The notes: generated by a model not told the origin, from the sequence alone. Counted from the first letter of the stretch, positions 10,143-21,484 are shown. The stretch is DNA of 64,000 nt from Oscheius onirici (GCA_932521025.1 OW051468.1:8122064-8186063); one strand, 5' to 3'. Made by a program: numbers and translations.

Positions 10143-12871
10143 TTATTTCGGGGTCGCCTTTGTTAGACCGGGGCGTTCGTCAGTTATGGATGGTGCTGAG
10201 AGAAGGAGCCAAGCTGATCCTATGGATATAACCGATACAAAGATGATTAGAAGGATTCGATCAATCACTAAGGACACGAACCGCCAATCTGCTTCGCACT
10301 GAAACTTTGTTTTGAAGGTAGGACTGGTTTACCTCGTCTTGCTTTCTCCGTTCAGTCAATGTGTTGGCTATGTAATGAACGTTCCTTTCGGCATTCTTTA
10401 GTTGCTCTCGGACATTGATGTTAGCAGTTGTAGCGACTTTCTGTCCTTCCAGACAACGGAAACTCCGTCTTAACATATGATAGCCAATGATCTTGAGTCT
10501 CTTACCTGCTATCAGCTTGTGCTTCGTTGCTAGGATGTCGAACACTTCTGGACCTTGCTAAAAGCGGCAGCTCCATGAACATGCTGTTGATAGTCTTCAT
10601 AGGTTTGACTTTCTTCTTACTGGACATCTCTATGTCGAAGATGGTCTTTTGAAAATGCTTTTCAAGAATGGACATAGCTGATAAGGCATTGACTTGCTAA
10701 ACTTTCTTGAGTTTTGTTTAGACATTGGAACCTTGTGATGCTGAGCCTGTCTATGATAGTTGGCTTCTTCGGTCTTTCTCGATATCAACAAAGCCCGTCC
10801 GAATCTCTTGATGATCACTCGTTTGACCCAATTGGGCATAGTCTTAGCTGTTCTGTAATGGATTTGTTGAACCTAAACAAAGTTTCTTTTGATGATATTT
10901 TCTCACAGAAACAGTTGTAACAACAGATGCTGACACCATCAGCAACGTGAACACCAGATACCCAAAACAATTGCTTGACAATGAAAAAGAAACTAATTAC
11001 TTCAAAATCAAGGGCATTACAATGGAAGTCGGAGGTATAAGCTCGGCCTGAATTAATTTTTCCAGATTTGACTGACAACTTACCAAAAGCAGGACAAATA
11101 AAGTCAGAGCAACGTAAACTGAAATGCAGAGTTGAATTTTCTGATGGCTTTCACATGGCAAGTAGAAGACCTTAAACTTTGCAGATATTTTCCAGGGAAA
11201 CGAGGTGACCCAAGAAGTGAGAGCTGCAATGCTGGCACAGGGACCGACGAGGTTTACTGTGAAGAAGAGCTTCTTCCTCCGAATGACCAGCCTGTACGTA
11301 ATGTCAATAGACCTAAATTTTGTAGTATTCCCAAGAGAAATGTCGAACTGCTACGGATAGTCACAGCAGGGATACCACTTTTCGTGTCGAGTGCCGTCGA
11401 CCGACAGCAGGTCCCATTCAACAGATTCCTGATAGGCTGAGAGATCCACCCCTTTTTCAACTCTCCATGTCTGCTCCTGCCCCTGCATTTCGAGAAGAAC
11501 ATTGTCCGAACGTGGCTTTGTTAAACATTATTTTAGGTTCAAAGGAGTAGCTTACATGAATGAGATTGAGCTGAGTGCCGGAATACGTCCAACTGCCGAA
11601 CTTTAGCTCACATTCTTGGATATCATAGGGATACCATTCGATGTCAATGTTGCAAAAAGAGTCGTAAATGACCGGAGCCATCCAGGTGACAGTTCCATCG
11701 GAACTTACGAGGGCTTTGGTAATGGCCGAGACGGAAGGGCTGCCGTGGGCACTGGAAGCCTTGAAATGAACCAATTTCGGCTCGTTTCTTTACTTTTCAG
11801 CAACTTTCAGACTTTCTAACTACTTTTATCGAATTCAGCTTGAAAAAGAACCCCTTAGCCCATAAATTTGCCCGAAAATGACAGTATTCGAGCAGAAGCA
11901 ACAGAATTATATAGCAAATTTCGTCATTTTCTTTCACTTTTGTGCTCTATTGGCTTTTTTTAGACGCTGAATTCTATAAATGTAGCTAGAAAGGCTAAAC
12001 ATAATTGATAACCGCAGAAGAGGTTCATTTCCAGACTTCGTACTCACTTGTTGTAGAGAATAATGTCCGGCAACCAGAGCATTTCTCCAGGAATATGAAT
12101 CTCCCCGACGCCGCCATATTCTTCAGGCTTCCATCGTAATCGAGGATCAAACCATCTCTGAATCCATTTTTTAGACTTTTCCCCCAAGAAAATTACATGA
12201 TGTAACCAGCCGTTGGTCGTCAAGACTTGAACCTTTTCCTGAACATCAACCAACATTCCGAGATGCAGCTTGAATTCGATGTTTATCGTATTGTTTGGAT
12301 TCTCCACGGGGCGAACAAGACGATTGTATCTGGGGTTTTAAAAGAAACAAGTGGTAATACTATAGCAGGCACCCCTCCATTCAAATATTTTGGCGCGCAA
12401 TGATTGAAATCGGGATTTTCACCACTTTTCCGTTATTTTTTCACGTTTTAGATGTGTTTATCGAACTCGGCGTCAAATATAACCCCCAGGATGCCGAAAT
12501 ACTTGAAAAATTAGGCGAAATACTTCAGAAAAAAGCAACATCGCTCACATAATGCACCCCCGAGAGTTTCTCCAGATTTTTCACAATTTTATTCGATTAC
12601 ACACTCGCCCTAAGGGTAGTTTTTGATGCTGAGTTCGATAAAAGCAACTAGAACACGAAATAATACTGGTAAAATGGTGAAAAACCCGAATTTAGGCAAG
12701 TTATGGCTTGCGCGCCAAAATATTTGAATGGAGGGGGTGCCTGCTATAGTATTACCACAAGTCAATCAAAAACCTGTTCATGAGTTCTTCAAAAAGGCGA
12801 TTGTATGGCTGATGGGACTTGTTCCCAATTATGTTGGAAGGTAGTAAGAAGACGATAAAGAGAAGACTCAT
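10143..12871 (-). CDS. Nicotinic acetylcholine receptor alpha-type subunit
   Basis: The product is a subunit of a pentameric cation channel gated by acetylcholine. A signal peptide ([16 protein letters not shown], start 12871) leads to [25 protein letters not shown] and [16 protein letters not shown]. Next come WLPDIILYN, the Cys-loop ([16 protein letters not shown]), and YPCCDYP, the vicinal-cysteine motif of alpha subunits. M1 ([14 protein letters not shown] + VFYLP) is split by a 39-nt intron. M2 reads [19 protein letters not shown]. After M3 come [14 protein letters not shown], a basic loop and M4 ([15 protein letters not shown]), ending at TAA 10143-10145. The residue before the M2 lysine is Gln rather than the usual Glu. 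One intron near 10974-11000 is problematic (see findings). The intron 12340-12762 holds a palindromic element. Confidence 0.88.
11818..12000. repeat. Probable diverged palindromic element in receptor intron
   Basis: The ends (CTAACTACTTTTATCGAATTCAGC and its imperfect complement around GCTGAATTCTATAAATGTAGC, read with gaps) are inverted repeats. Parts resemble the interior of the element at 12352-12757. It lies in an intron of the nicotinic receptor gene. Confidence 0.35.
12352..12757. mobile_element. Palindromic nonautonomous DNA element with CAAG duplication
   Basis: Terminal inverted repeats of nearly 50 bp begin TGGTAATACTATAGCAGGCA and end with the complement. The element is flanked on both sides by CAAG, consistent with a 4-bp target duplication. 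It has no coding capacity and sits in the second intron of the nicotinic receptor gene. Confidence 0.65.
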
Positions 12872-13261
12872 AATAGGGGCGATAAATGCTCCTGAGTTGG
12901 GAAAGAAGGTCCTTTCGACGAGTCAATTATCTTTGAAGAGATTGAGAAGATGTCGCTGACCACTTCCCTTCCAAAGCTGCTCGTTCTGGGTTTGTGACAG
13001 AAAATGGGTATGGGTTCTACTCTCTTGTTTTTGATGACCAAATAAATAGTTCTTGATGGCAGGCGAAAATGTATTTTCTCTTGTGGAAGACATTATGGTC
13101 TGTTCAAAAAGAAGAGGGATTACCGTAAGATTTTAGCTCTTCCCTTCGAGACCCACTTAGCATGCAAATTTGAAATTTGTGCTTAGTGGGTCTCGAAGAG
13201 AAGAGCTAAAGTTTTTACGGTAATCTTCTTTTTGACCATATAGTCTATTTCCAACAGACCA
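12872..13261. other. Upstream of nicotinic receptor, with hairpin element
   Basis: Receptor promoter side, containing the family B hairpin at 13095-13240. A 22-bp tandem duplication (GACCATATAGTCTATTTCC...) spans about 13234-13280. Confidence 0.4.
13095..13240. mobile_element. Hairpin element family B, copy 1
   Basis: A near-perfect palindrome: TTCAAAAAGAAGAG, TTACCGTAAGATTTTAGCTC and TTCGAGACCCACTTAGCA are mirrored on the other side of a short AAATTTG centre. TA on both sides suggests a TA-targeting mariner-type MITE. Confidence 0.7.
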
Positions 13262-13320
13262 TATAGTCTATTTCCAACGAAGAGCGGCATCAAGCCAAAT
13301 AAATTTTGAAAAAATCCGAA

Positions 13321-13390
13321 CCGGGGATCCGAACTCCCGACCTCGCGGTTCTCGTGCGGCGCCACTTGGCCTTGCGCCAGACGTGCATTG
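13321..13390 (-). pseudogene. tRNA-like remnant
   Basis: On the minus strand, TGGCGCAAGGCCAAGTGGC resembles an A box and D-arm, and AGTTCGGATCCC resembles a B box and T-loop. The anticodon arm and acceptor stem do not fold properly, so this is a pseudo-tRNA or tRNA-derived repeat. Confidence 0.4.
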
Positions 13391-13511
13391 AAGGCTACGA
13401 CCATTTTGCGAACCCAAATGCGCGTCCTTCGTGATAAACTAGGGCAACTGCAATTTTAGTGCTAGAAACTTAAACATAACATCAAATCAACAAAAAAAAA
13501 ACAATAACATT

Positions 13512-13892
13512 TCAATCAATATCCATCCACTCGGGTTCTTCCTCGACATCGGAAACTTCTTTGACATCCTCGACAATCTCAGCTGCTTCTTCCTCCGCAT
13601 CACAGTCGGCCACAATCGCATACGGTACCAGCTGAAGATCTTCTTTGGTGATGTAGTCGAGCTCGTTCTTCTTTGCATCGTCGAAGAAACGACGGGACAG
13701 GTCGAGCTCCATACCATTGAGAATTTCAATGGCCTTTGTCCGAATTTCATCCAGCTTCTCCATTGCTGTGGCAGTTCGGCAGAGCTTTCCTTTCAGGAAG
13801 GCCCAGACATGCTCAATGGGGTTCAGTGTACAGTGATAAGGTGGAATGAACACCAGCTGAACCCCATAAAGAGCGGCCGTGAGCTCAGCCAT
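13512..13892 (-). pseudogene. DDE transposase C-terminal fragment (Tc1/IS630-like)
   Basis: This 126-residue frame contains FIPPYHCTLNPIEHVWAFLK, the DDE_3 signature around the third catalytic acid (the Glu in NPIEHVW). A helical region and a very acidic tail (EEEPEWMDID) follow. The earlier catalytic Asp residues and the DNA-binding domain are missing, so it cannot be an active transposase on its own. It lies inside a pair of terminal inverted repeats, which supports a decayed DNA transposon. A domesticated gene is possible but unsupported. Confidence 0.7.
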
Positions 13893-14042
13893 GTAGATGT
13901 TAAGGGCTCAAGGGATGTTAAGTGTCGGCCCTCTCGAAAAAACGAAGAACGAGATTGGAACGGTTACTGATCCTTTCAGATTTTGCTATAGTATTACCAA
14001 AGAATTGCCTAAGTGCCGCTCTTCGTTGGAAATGGACTATAG

Positions 14043-14760
14043 AGGAAAAGTAAACGAAATGTACGTTATGTCAGACGGGTCTGATAGCGAAGAAGATCAG
14101 CGAGGCCACGAATCTGCTAACAAGACACGACGACAGTGAAGAAAGTGAAGTACCCTACGCCATTGAACAGTGGATAGCTGGCTGCCCTTCCAAAAGTAAA
14201 TCGACTGGAAGAGAAGACTCAGATGACCAGATGGAAAATCAGAGTTTGTACAGAAATAAGCTGCCAGGAGGATCTCATGAAATTATTCTTTGGATGAAAA
14301 ATGGTACTTTCTGAAGAGTTCACGTAATCAAACTCTTTCCAACTCGATTCAGAAGCGAACAAAAGGGATAAGACTGGCAATGCTAAGCATCCCATGGCCA
14401 TAAATCTCCAGAAGATAACCTTTCATCAACAGAAGACAGAGAAGACATTGCTGATTGCTCGAGATTCTAGATTTGTTACTTGATATCTCAGGTGAACCCG
14501 CTCTCAATTGGAACTTGGCTCTCAAAGCATTCTTCAACTCTGACTTGATGTCAAGAGAAAACTTTGTATTATCACTCACTCCCCTTACTCTCCCAAGTAT
14601 CCAAAGCTTATTTCCGTGTCGAAATACAAACACAGGTTTTCGGCGCGTTTGTTGAGTCTTGGCCGCGATAGAAAGATGCCTCTGTGTGTAATGCGTGAGG
14701 GCTTTTGCCATCGAGCTCTGGGGTTCGTTGTCTCTGCGGCCTAGGCACATTGATCGCTCG
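14043..14760. other. Unassigned region before the thioredoxin gene
   Basis: One plus-strand frame near 14060-14300 encodes KCTLC followed by NLLTRH, which loosely resembles a BED-type zinc finger, then an acidic stretch, and ends in a stop. It could be another transposon remnant. Nothing else is clear. Confidence 0.25.
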
Positions 14761-16618
14761 ATGCGTTTAATACTCCTTCTTCCGGTACTTTTGTGTCTTC
14801 TTCTCGCCGTCGAGGCCAAAAAGAAGAACCATCTAAAGGTTACCGTAGCCGACGATCATGTAGCCCCAGCTCCGCCAGCCTCCAAATCCTCTGGAAAACA
14901 AGCAAAGGTTTGGCACTTTTTTTTTACACTCGAACGGAAGAACTTGTTCCAGAAAGCAGAAGTACATCATGAACCGGCGGAAGAAGAGTCGATCGACGAC
15001 GTGGACGAGGACAAGATTGACGAGATTTTAAGAGACGCAAGCAAAAATCTCGTCATTTTCTTCTGTAGGTTTTTGTTGAAAGTTAACTGAAAAGAGGTTC
15101 AGATGGTGGCAGGACACAATGTCCGTCTTGTTTCGAAGCGCTGTCGGAAGTCGAAGAAATCGATGATGACATTGAAGCTACTGGATATGTTCAGGTATTC
15201 TTTTTGTTCCTTTTCTAACTGCAGTAAAAGTAAAGCAAAGTATTTTTGAATTAGAAACAATCCAAGACCTTGGCAGGTAGTCAAAACCGACGATCGAGCA
15301 GTAGCTCGCGAACTCGGAGTCAACACCTTCCCGGCCATGGTCTACTACCGTCGAAAGAACCCGATCATGTACGACGGAGACTTTAAAGACAGTCAGACCG
15401 TTCTTCGTTGGCTGCGTTCCCACGAAGAGGTCGTCACCTGGGAGCTGACAGACAATGATTTTGAGAGAAAAACTGACAGTCACAGTCCAGACGAGGGAGC
15501 TCTCGACTGGTTCGTCATGTTGTGAGTTGGCCTTTCTTTGTTGTTTTGACAGAAATTCCAGTTATGATGCTGATGAAGGAGCCTGTAACTCGTTCCTTCC
15601 AATGTGGGAGACCGTCGCTCACAAACTGAGAGGATTGGTTCATGTTGGGAAGGTCGAGATGAGTGTCAATGACGACGTCAGCGATCGGTTCGATGTGGAC
15701 GAGTCCGACTGTCCTGCCTTCCTATTGTGAGTTTTGACCGTTTTTTTCTTAGGGTGACTATGGAGATCTACCGAATTATTGGCAAACCGTTTGAAAACGC
15801 ACTTTCCCGTGAATCTTCGTAGTCGACAGATTTGCCTTTTCGTTCTCTTCTGGACTTCTTTCACCCGCTGAATTTCATCAGATGGCTCGGCCTCTCCTTC
15901 CCGGTCGTGTTCGTCTCCATAGCAGGGATCAACCTGTTCACTTTCGTCGTCGTAGCACAGAATGGGAAGAAGAGCTCTGTGGAACAACAATCTGAATACT
16001 ATCTTCTTGTGGGTTCGGACGGTCAAGACAGAAAAGAAACGAAACAAGTGCCGGATGTGAAGAACTCGGCCCATTTTCCCAAATCCTAGATGATAAAACT
16101 CTTGATTCGGAAGAAGAAAGATCAACAGAAGACCAAAACTCACGAGTCGAGACAGCTAAGGACCATAACACACAGTCATACTAATTCCTCCCCAAAATAT
16201 AACTTTTTCTTGTTAATTCCAAACTTTTGAGCTCTAAAGAAAATCTGAAAAAGAGTTCCTTTTCAGATTCCATCGTGGCAAGGTCTATCGCTATAAGGAA
16301 TCAGCTAAAGATGTCCGCAGTCTGGTCAACTTTGCCCTGTTCAAGTTCAAGGAGCAGCGAGGACACAGGTTGGTTTTTTCTCCTCAGGACTTTTTTTAAT
16401 GGAAATCATCAAGAGTATAACTGATCCCTTTCAGAGTGCCAGAACCACCGACGGCGATCGAACACGTGTACGAATTTGTCAAGGAGAAGGCCATCGAACT
16501 GTCGGAAGACAAACAAGCAATGAGCGTGATTGCCGTAGGAGGGCTGATTCTCATCGTTTCCATCACTCTCATTCTCAAAACGCTTCGAATCAGCAAGGAG
16601 AAGAACAAGACTGCCTAG
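14761..16618 (+). CDS. ER transmembrane protein with two thioredoxin-like domains
   Basis: Seven exons (14761-14907, 14953-15064, 15103-15194, 15277-15521, 15562-15726, 16267-16368, 16435-16618) give 348 residues. A signal peptide (MRLILLLPVLLCLLLAVEA) is followed by a charged linker. The first thioredoxin fold has LVIFFYGGRTQCPSC, an active-site-like CPSC, and the cis-proline loop VNTFPAMVYY. The second begins WFVMFYDADEGAC, has a single cysteine at the active-site position, and contains CPAFLLFHRG. A single membrane segment (VIAVGGLILIVSITLIL) precedes a short basic tail. The shape is that of TMX-type oxidoreductases; redox activity in domain 1 only is inference. The gene converges on the MTSS1-like gene 170 nt away. 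Confidence 0.85.
15727..16266. other. 540-nt intron of the thioredoxin gene
   Basis: This intron is far longer than its neighbours, which are 38-82 nt. Its minus strand holds an open frame of about 167 codons that begins hydrophobic and becomes acidic. I do not recognise it, and coding is unproven. Confidence 0.3.
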
Positions 16619-16790
16619 AGTGCAGTTCTTCCCTGCTTCTTCAGCTAGTACGAGGTCCATCTTGCTCACGCTTTTCTCTTCATGCCGTCTTTGTTGCCGA
16701 GACTTTTATAATAAATTGTTTACTTTCAAGAGAAAAGGCACATGGAAAAGAGGGGGAGAAAAGACCTGTATTTTCTCGAGGAAAGTCATA

Positions 16791-19700
16791 TCACAAATTG
16801 TAGTTCGGAGTAAAAGTGGAATGCTTGTTGTACGGATTGACATTCGGCGTCATTGGAGTCATCGGATGGGGCTGACTGTGGACTGGATGGTGGTGCTGGA
16901 GATCTGTCGTGGAACCGGAGTAGAGCGATGAGTTTAGAGACTGACGACTGCCTGAAGGACCATCATGTTATTGTCTCAAAACCAGACAGTTAGCATAAAA
17001 ATTTATCGAGAGACCCGTTACCCCAAATATACCCTCAAACGATGGATACTCAGTCAGACATGAATTTGGCTGCGTATCTTGGCGGAGTATCCAACATTGC
17101 CGGTTGTCACAAGTATAGTGTTCAAATGTTGAATACTCAGTGAAAGATACGCCAACCAAAACACAGATTTGACTGCATATCATGGTTGCATAGCCAACGC
17201 TAGATTAGCGGCAACAGGCCCTGTTCGATGCTCTGGTTAAAAATACGCAGACAAATTCAACTTTTGGCTGCCTGTCATTGGCTGAGTATCCAACGTTTTC
17301 TCTTTTGTTAAAGCCATCTACGTATAACGTTAAACGGTACGCAGTCAAATTCCGTGTGGGGCTGGCTCTGCTTTTTTAAATTACAAGGTTGGCAACGCCC
17401 TTCTATGGCTATAGTAGAAATTCATGACTTCGCTCTGTCACGGAGTGTCAGTGGTTTCCTTTTCATTCCTCCTTTGTTACTCTCCTGCAGGCACTCTCCC
17501 TGACCCTCCAAAGAAGCTACCGAAATTGCATTGAAACCCGCTCCCTCCCAAGCCTAATTTCAAAATGTAGGACCTGAACGGATCGCCCGGCGCGTTCCTA
17601 GCTTCAGTGAGTCTCAGTCCTACTGTCCCTTTCCTTCTCTCCTTGTCACTCTGCTCCAGTCACCCACTCTCCAAAGAAATTATCAGTCATAAGAACCCTT
17701 CGCGCACTTGCTTTTCCTGTCGCGACTTGTTAAAAACTAATTTGCGCACAAAGCTCCTCTTCTTATCTTCAATTAGAACTTCAGACAAACACACAGACAC
17801 GAGAGCATTTTTAAGTGGATCTTAAAAAACCAACCTTTGAAGTAGTTGCTCCTAGCATCAGCAACCGACGGCGCCGTAGGAGTAGCAGCCGTAATTGTGC
17901 TGTTCCGACGGGCCGGAGGCGGCGGTTTTGAATGTTCTTTAAGTCTTACTTTAAAGAGTAACAAAGAATTACTACCTCTCATTTTGATATTGCTGTTGTA
18001 CGGAGTGGCCTGGTTCGAAGGAATTGGGTCTGTGATATAGCGCATATCGAATGCCGACGTGCAGAAATTTTCCAAATCGGATCCGAGTTGGTCTGAACCC
18101 CTATTTACTCAGTAAAGAGGACGCTTACCAATTTGATGAAGAGTCTCATTGTACATGGCTGCAGAAGCTTCAGAACTGCAACTTCCCGGACCGGATTGCA
18201 TGGCCATAGGAGCCTAGATTTGAATGATATTGTCTGTTCAAAAAGAAGAGGGATTACCGTTTCCCTTCGAGACCCGTTTGCCCTGTATAATTTGGGAGAT
18301 TTGATTTTAGCTGCGTACATCAGCTGAGTATCAATTTTTTGTTATAGTAATGGGTCTCGCAGTGAAAAACTATCACATTACAGTAATCCTTTTTGAGCAA
18401 ACTATTCCCTCAACCAACCTGATGCGTTCCGTAGGGCTCCACTCCGTTAATGCTGTGCGGACGCATCAATCTTCCCGGCCCAAATTGAGACATGTTGTAC
18501 ATCGAGTCAGATAGCGGACTCTGATTTAGTAGCGGACTGATACACGAGGACTGAAAAGAGGGGCAGATTTAAAGTCTGTTCCAAAAAGATCGTTTCGGGT
18601 TACTGTAGCTTTTAGAAAGACATAGGGTCTTTAAAATACCTTGGAATTACTACGTGAGACGGGTCGTCTCGGCGGTTTCGATGTCAAAACAGCCTCTCCA
18701 CCATGGAAACTGCCGTTCTCGGAGACGGGGAGGCTTTGTGGTCGACTCATGGGAGTCAGGTCGAATTCACTTCCAGCTGAAAGAGTCAATTATGATGGAA
18801 CACAAAGAAACTAACTGAGAGACTTTTCTCTGAACCGAAGAGTAGCATTGTCCAGACACTGCTTCCAGGCACCGTCGACTCCTTGGGTGATATCCGTAAC
18901 AATGGTCTCGACCAGGGCAGTGCTGTCCACGCAATCTACTGTAGTTTCAAGAGTCTCGACAGCTTGACGAATATGGGGACCTTCGTCGAGAAGGGTCAGT
19001 TCGGCTTTCTGAAAGTCTCTCAGTTGGTCTCCCTCTAAATTCGACCTTCAGAAGAACTCTCATTTTTCTTGCCCAAACTGCAAACGTGTAGAGCTTGTCA
19101 AATACTACAACTTGCAGAACATCGCAAAGCTGGAAAATGTAAGGGTGAGCTAGGAAAATTGAAGTTTCAGTCCACCGGGGGTAGACTCTCAGTTTGTTTA
19201 AAAGGAGCTGACTAATCCCATTGACGTGTGAAAAACATCACCCTGACAGTCTTTTGAATCGTATAAACAGACCGCAATGACTCAAAGACAATTTGAACTC
19301 ACCAAGACGGGCATCAACATGCTGATGAAGAAGTTGAACTGCTGGCGCTGTTCTCCCAAGATCTGAGTACAGATTTGCTTCTGTTCGCTGAGAGACGGGG
19401 CATCCGGACGCTTCTTCCGACCTCTGACCTTTTTGATATGCTTCATATTGGTCTTTTCCAGATCGGCTGCTCTCTGTTTCCAGTAGTTTGTCCTCTCGGA
19501 CAATCCTCTGGCGAGTTCTTCAGAAAAGGCATCGGCTAGACCTCTGAACTTGGATTCGAAGGTTCGTTGTCGCAAGGACACGCGGGTCAAACAGGTACCA
19601 ACATCTCTTGTGGCTCCTGAAATAGTATTTTGGGTAGCTTAAAAAGGGGCTACCTTTGAGGTTACTGCCACAGTCAGAGACAGCTTGAAGGGCATCACAG

Positions 19701-20029
19701 AACGAGGTGAGACACTGGGCTGTAGATCTGAGCTGCTGCGACAACTTTACAGCCTTCTGAGCTACCATATCCCAGGCGGGGAAGGATTGCTAAAAAAAAC
19801 TCTTAAAGTCTGTTCAAAAACCTTCTCTGCAGGACCTCTGCCAAACAGCGAAAAGCAAATTTGCTAGACTATTAGGGAGCCCAGATACGTACATAAAGAT
19901 CCCACAGAAAAGGAAATTTTGAGCTACTGTAGAATTCCTCAAAAAGATAAATTTTAAAAATACCTTGAGGTCGTGAGTTACACTCTGTGAAAGAGCTGCC
20001 AGCGCATTGAACTCCATGTCCGGATCCAT
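16791..20029 (-). CDS. MTSS1/MIM-type I-BAR (IMD) protein
   Basis: I-BAR proteins bind PI(4,5)P2 membranes and actin and make protrusions. The start MDPDMEFNALAALSQSVTHD and then SFPAWDMVAQKAVKLSQQLR match the IMD N-terminus of MTSS1. Next come TRDVGTCLTRVSLRQRTFES, FSEELARGLSERTNYWKQ, KHIKKVRGRKK and QRQQFNFFISMLMPVL. The central part is Ser/Pro-rich (MSRPQSLPVSENGS, RPHSINGVEPYGTHQ) and includes KPPPPARRNS. The final exon (16951-16791) lies across an 883-nt intron and encodes a His/Pro-rich tail ending FTPNYNL. About ten exons all join in frame, for roughly 480 residues. I see no C-terminal WH2 domain, which vertebrate MTSS1 has. Confidence 0.87.
16952..17834. other. Long intron of the I-BAR gene with repeated motif
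   Basis: At least four imperfect copies of a GGATACTCAG / GAGTATCCAAC unit lie at about 17041-17300 in both orientations. The same core appears in the hairpin elements at 39945, 44432 and 53543. No exon seen. Confidence 0.45.
18230..18395. mobile_element. Hairpin element family B, copy 2 (diverged)
   Basis: The ends TGTCTGTTCAAAAAGAAGAG and ATTACAGTAATCCTTTTTGAG match copy 1. The interior is rearranged and includes CAGCTGAGTATC. It lies in an intron of the I-BAR gene. Confidence 0.55.
19088..19162. repeat. Hairpin repeat family A, partial copy
   Basis: It keeps the right arm (TACAACTTGCAGAACATCGC, then AAAGCTGGAAAATG and GTGAGCTAGG) and little of the left. It lies in an intron of the I-BAR gene. 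Confidence 0.55.
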
Positions 20030-20674
20030 TTTTGGCGTCTGGAAGACGTCAGTTTAATTTTAAACACAGGAAATTCGAAAACGGGCAAGAGCAGAAGGTT
20101 TTTGCGCGCTTCGGAAGTACTGTTTGGACAGATTGCCACAGCCGAAAAGTACACACGGGGGTCATATGAAAAATATTGTTCCTCTCAGTTTTTTGAATTG
20201 GAACAAGGACCATGTTGGGGGTAGGGCGTGAGCGACTGAATCACTCTGGCTAGTCAGCAGCAGCGAAAAAAAGCAGACGAGTGGGAAAAGGCTGTGGGAG
20301 AGAGAGAGAGCCATCTCAAAGGCAATAAGTAGCCTTGACGTCGAATAATTGAATTCTAATGGTTCCTATTTGCATTGCTTTGAACCGAGAGAGATAGAGA
20401 GGGAACGCGGAGATCTGAACATGCCAAAATCAGCCGTTGCGAGAGAGGAAATACGACCGCTCGAAATGGGCTGTTTATTGCTCTAGTGAGGAGAGAAAAT
20501 AAGCTTCAAGTGATGTTATTTGAAAGGTGAAAAAAGGGGAAAAACCACGTGCAGGGAAAAGAACATCACATGGCTTTTTGGGGGAATGGAAAGCGGATTG
20601 GACTGTCTGAAAAGGCGGAAGGAAAAGCGAGGATCTCTTTCTTAATTAGACTAGGGACTTCGAGAAGAAATTTC

Positions 20675-20775
20675 AATTTTCTAAGTCATGCTTGCATTTT
20701 ACAGGTTTGGGATGTTCAACAAAGTTGTAGTTTTTGATTACCTCTACAAGATTGCAAGACATCAAAAGCCTTAAA
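20675..20775. repeat. Hairpin repeat family A, diverged copy
   Basis: GATGTTCAACAAAGTTGTAG is answered by an imperfect CTACAAGATTGCAAGACATC. Confidence 0.5.
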
Positions 20776-21484
20776 ATGAATTCGGACCCTTAGGGAAGCG
20801 CAAGAAAAGAACAAGTATGGTCTAATTATACGTTAAAAAATCATTAACCCTTCATTCTGGCAAAAAATCCCGTTAAACCCAAAAAAAAGCATACATCTCT
20901 TGGCCACGGGAGCACCTACTCTGCTTCATTTCGCTTACTGAACAGAACCAAGAAGAATAATATAGAGAAAAAGTGAAGCTACTAATTCAGTCAGATTACT
21001 CTTCCAAAGAGACCACAGGGTTACCCTAGAAACTAATGTGAGAATAATTTCCGGGTGGCTCTCTCACAGGAGTCACCGCAGGTCACCGTCCGTTTAATTG
21101 AATGGAAAAGGCTCTGAAATCGGAGGAGCGGAACTTCCTTGAAACTCGATAAAGCGGCAGAGATTATTACCCCCAGGCTGTACACACAGCCTCTAAAGAA
21201 AGAAGTTTCGCTTAAAAATGCGATTAGTCTCTAAGCAGACTTTTTTGGTGGCAGCTGGACACGCGCCGTCACTTCGACACGACGGCCTCTAACAAAACGA
21301 GAGAGACTCAATAGGCTACTACTAAGAGAGAGAGCGGAAAGACGAAATCAATGTCGGAAGTATAGAAACTCAAACAATAAAGGCGGATTAGAAAGGGGGT
21401 CCCGGCGAGTTCCAAAACATTGGGCTTTGACTCTTGCGAAGATGAGTCAAGATTGGGACTCTGAAAAAAAAACCCTCAATTTTC

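Larger units (their letters stand above)
13262..14042. mobile_element. TIR-flanked DNA transposon remnant
   Basis: Inverted repeats of about 28 bp (TATAGTCTATTTCCAACGAA, then GAGCGGCA) lie at 13262-13290 and 14014-14042, with one mismatch. Between them are a DDE transposase C-terminal fragment on the minus strand and a tRNA-like sequence. The right side also contains a GCTATAGTATTACCA motif matching the end of the element at 12352-12757, so the families may be related or nested. Confidence 0.6.

Noticed and set aside
14060..14300. BED zinc finger of a hAT transposase
   Set aside because: Only KCTLC and NLLTRH fit, with no other hAT domain; too weak to list as a gene.
14349..14819. 156-codon minus-strand ORF
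   Set aside because: Low-complexity basic composition, overlaps the thioredoxin start on the other strand, no recognisable domain.
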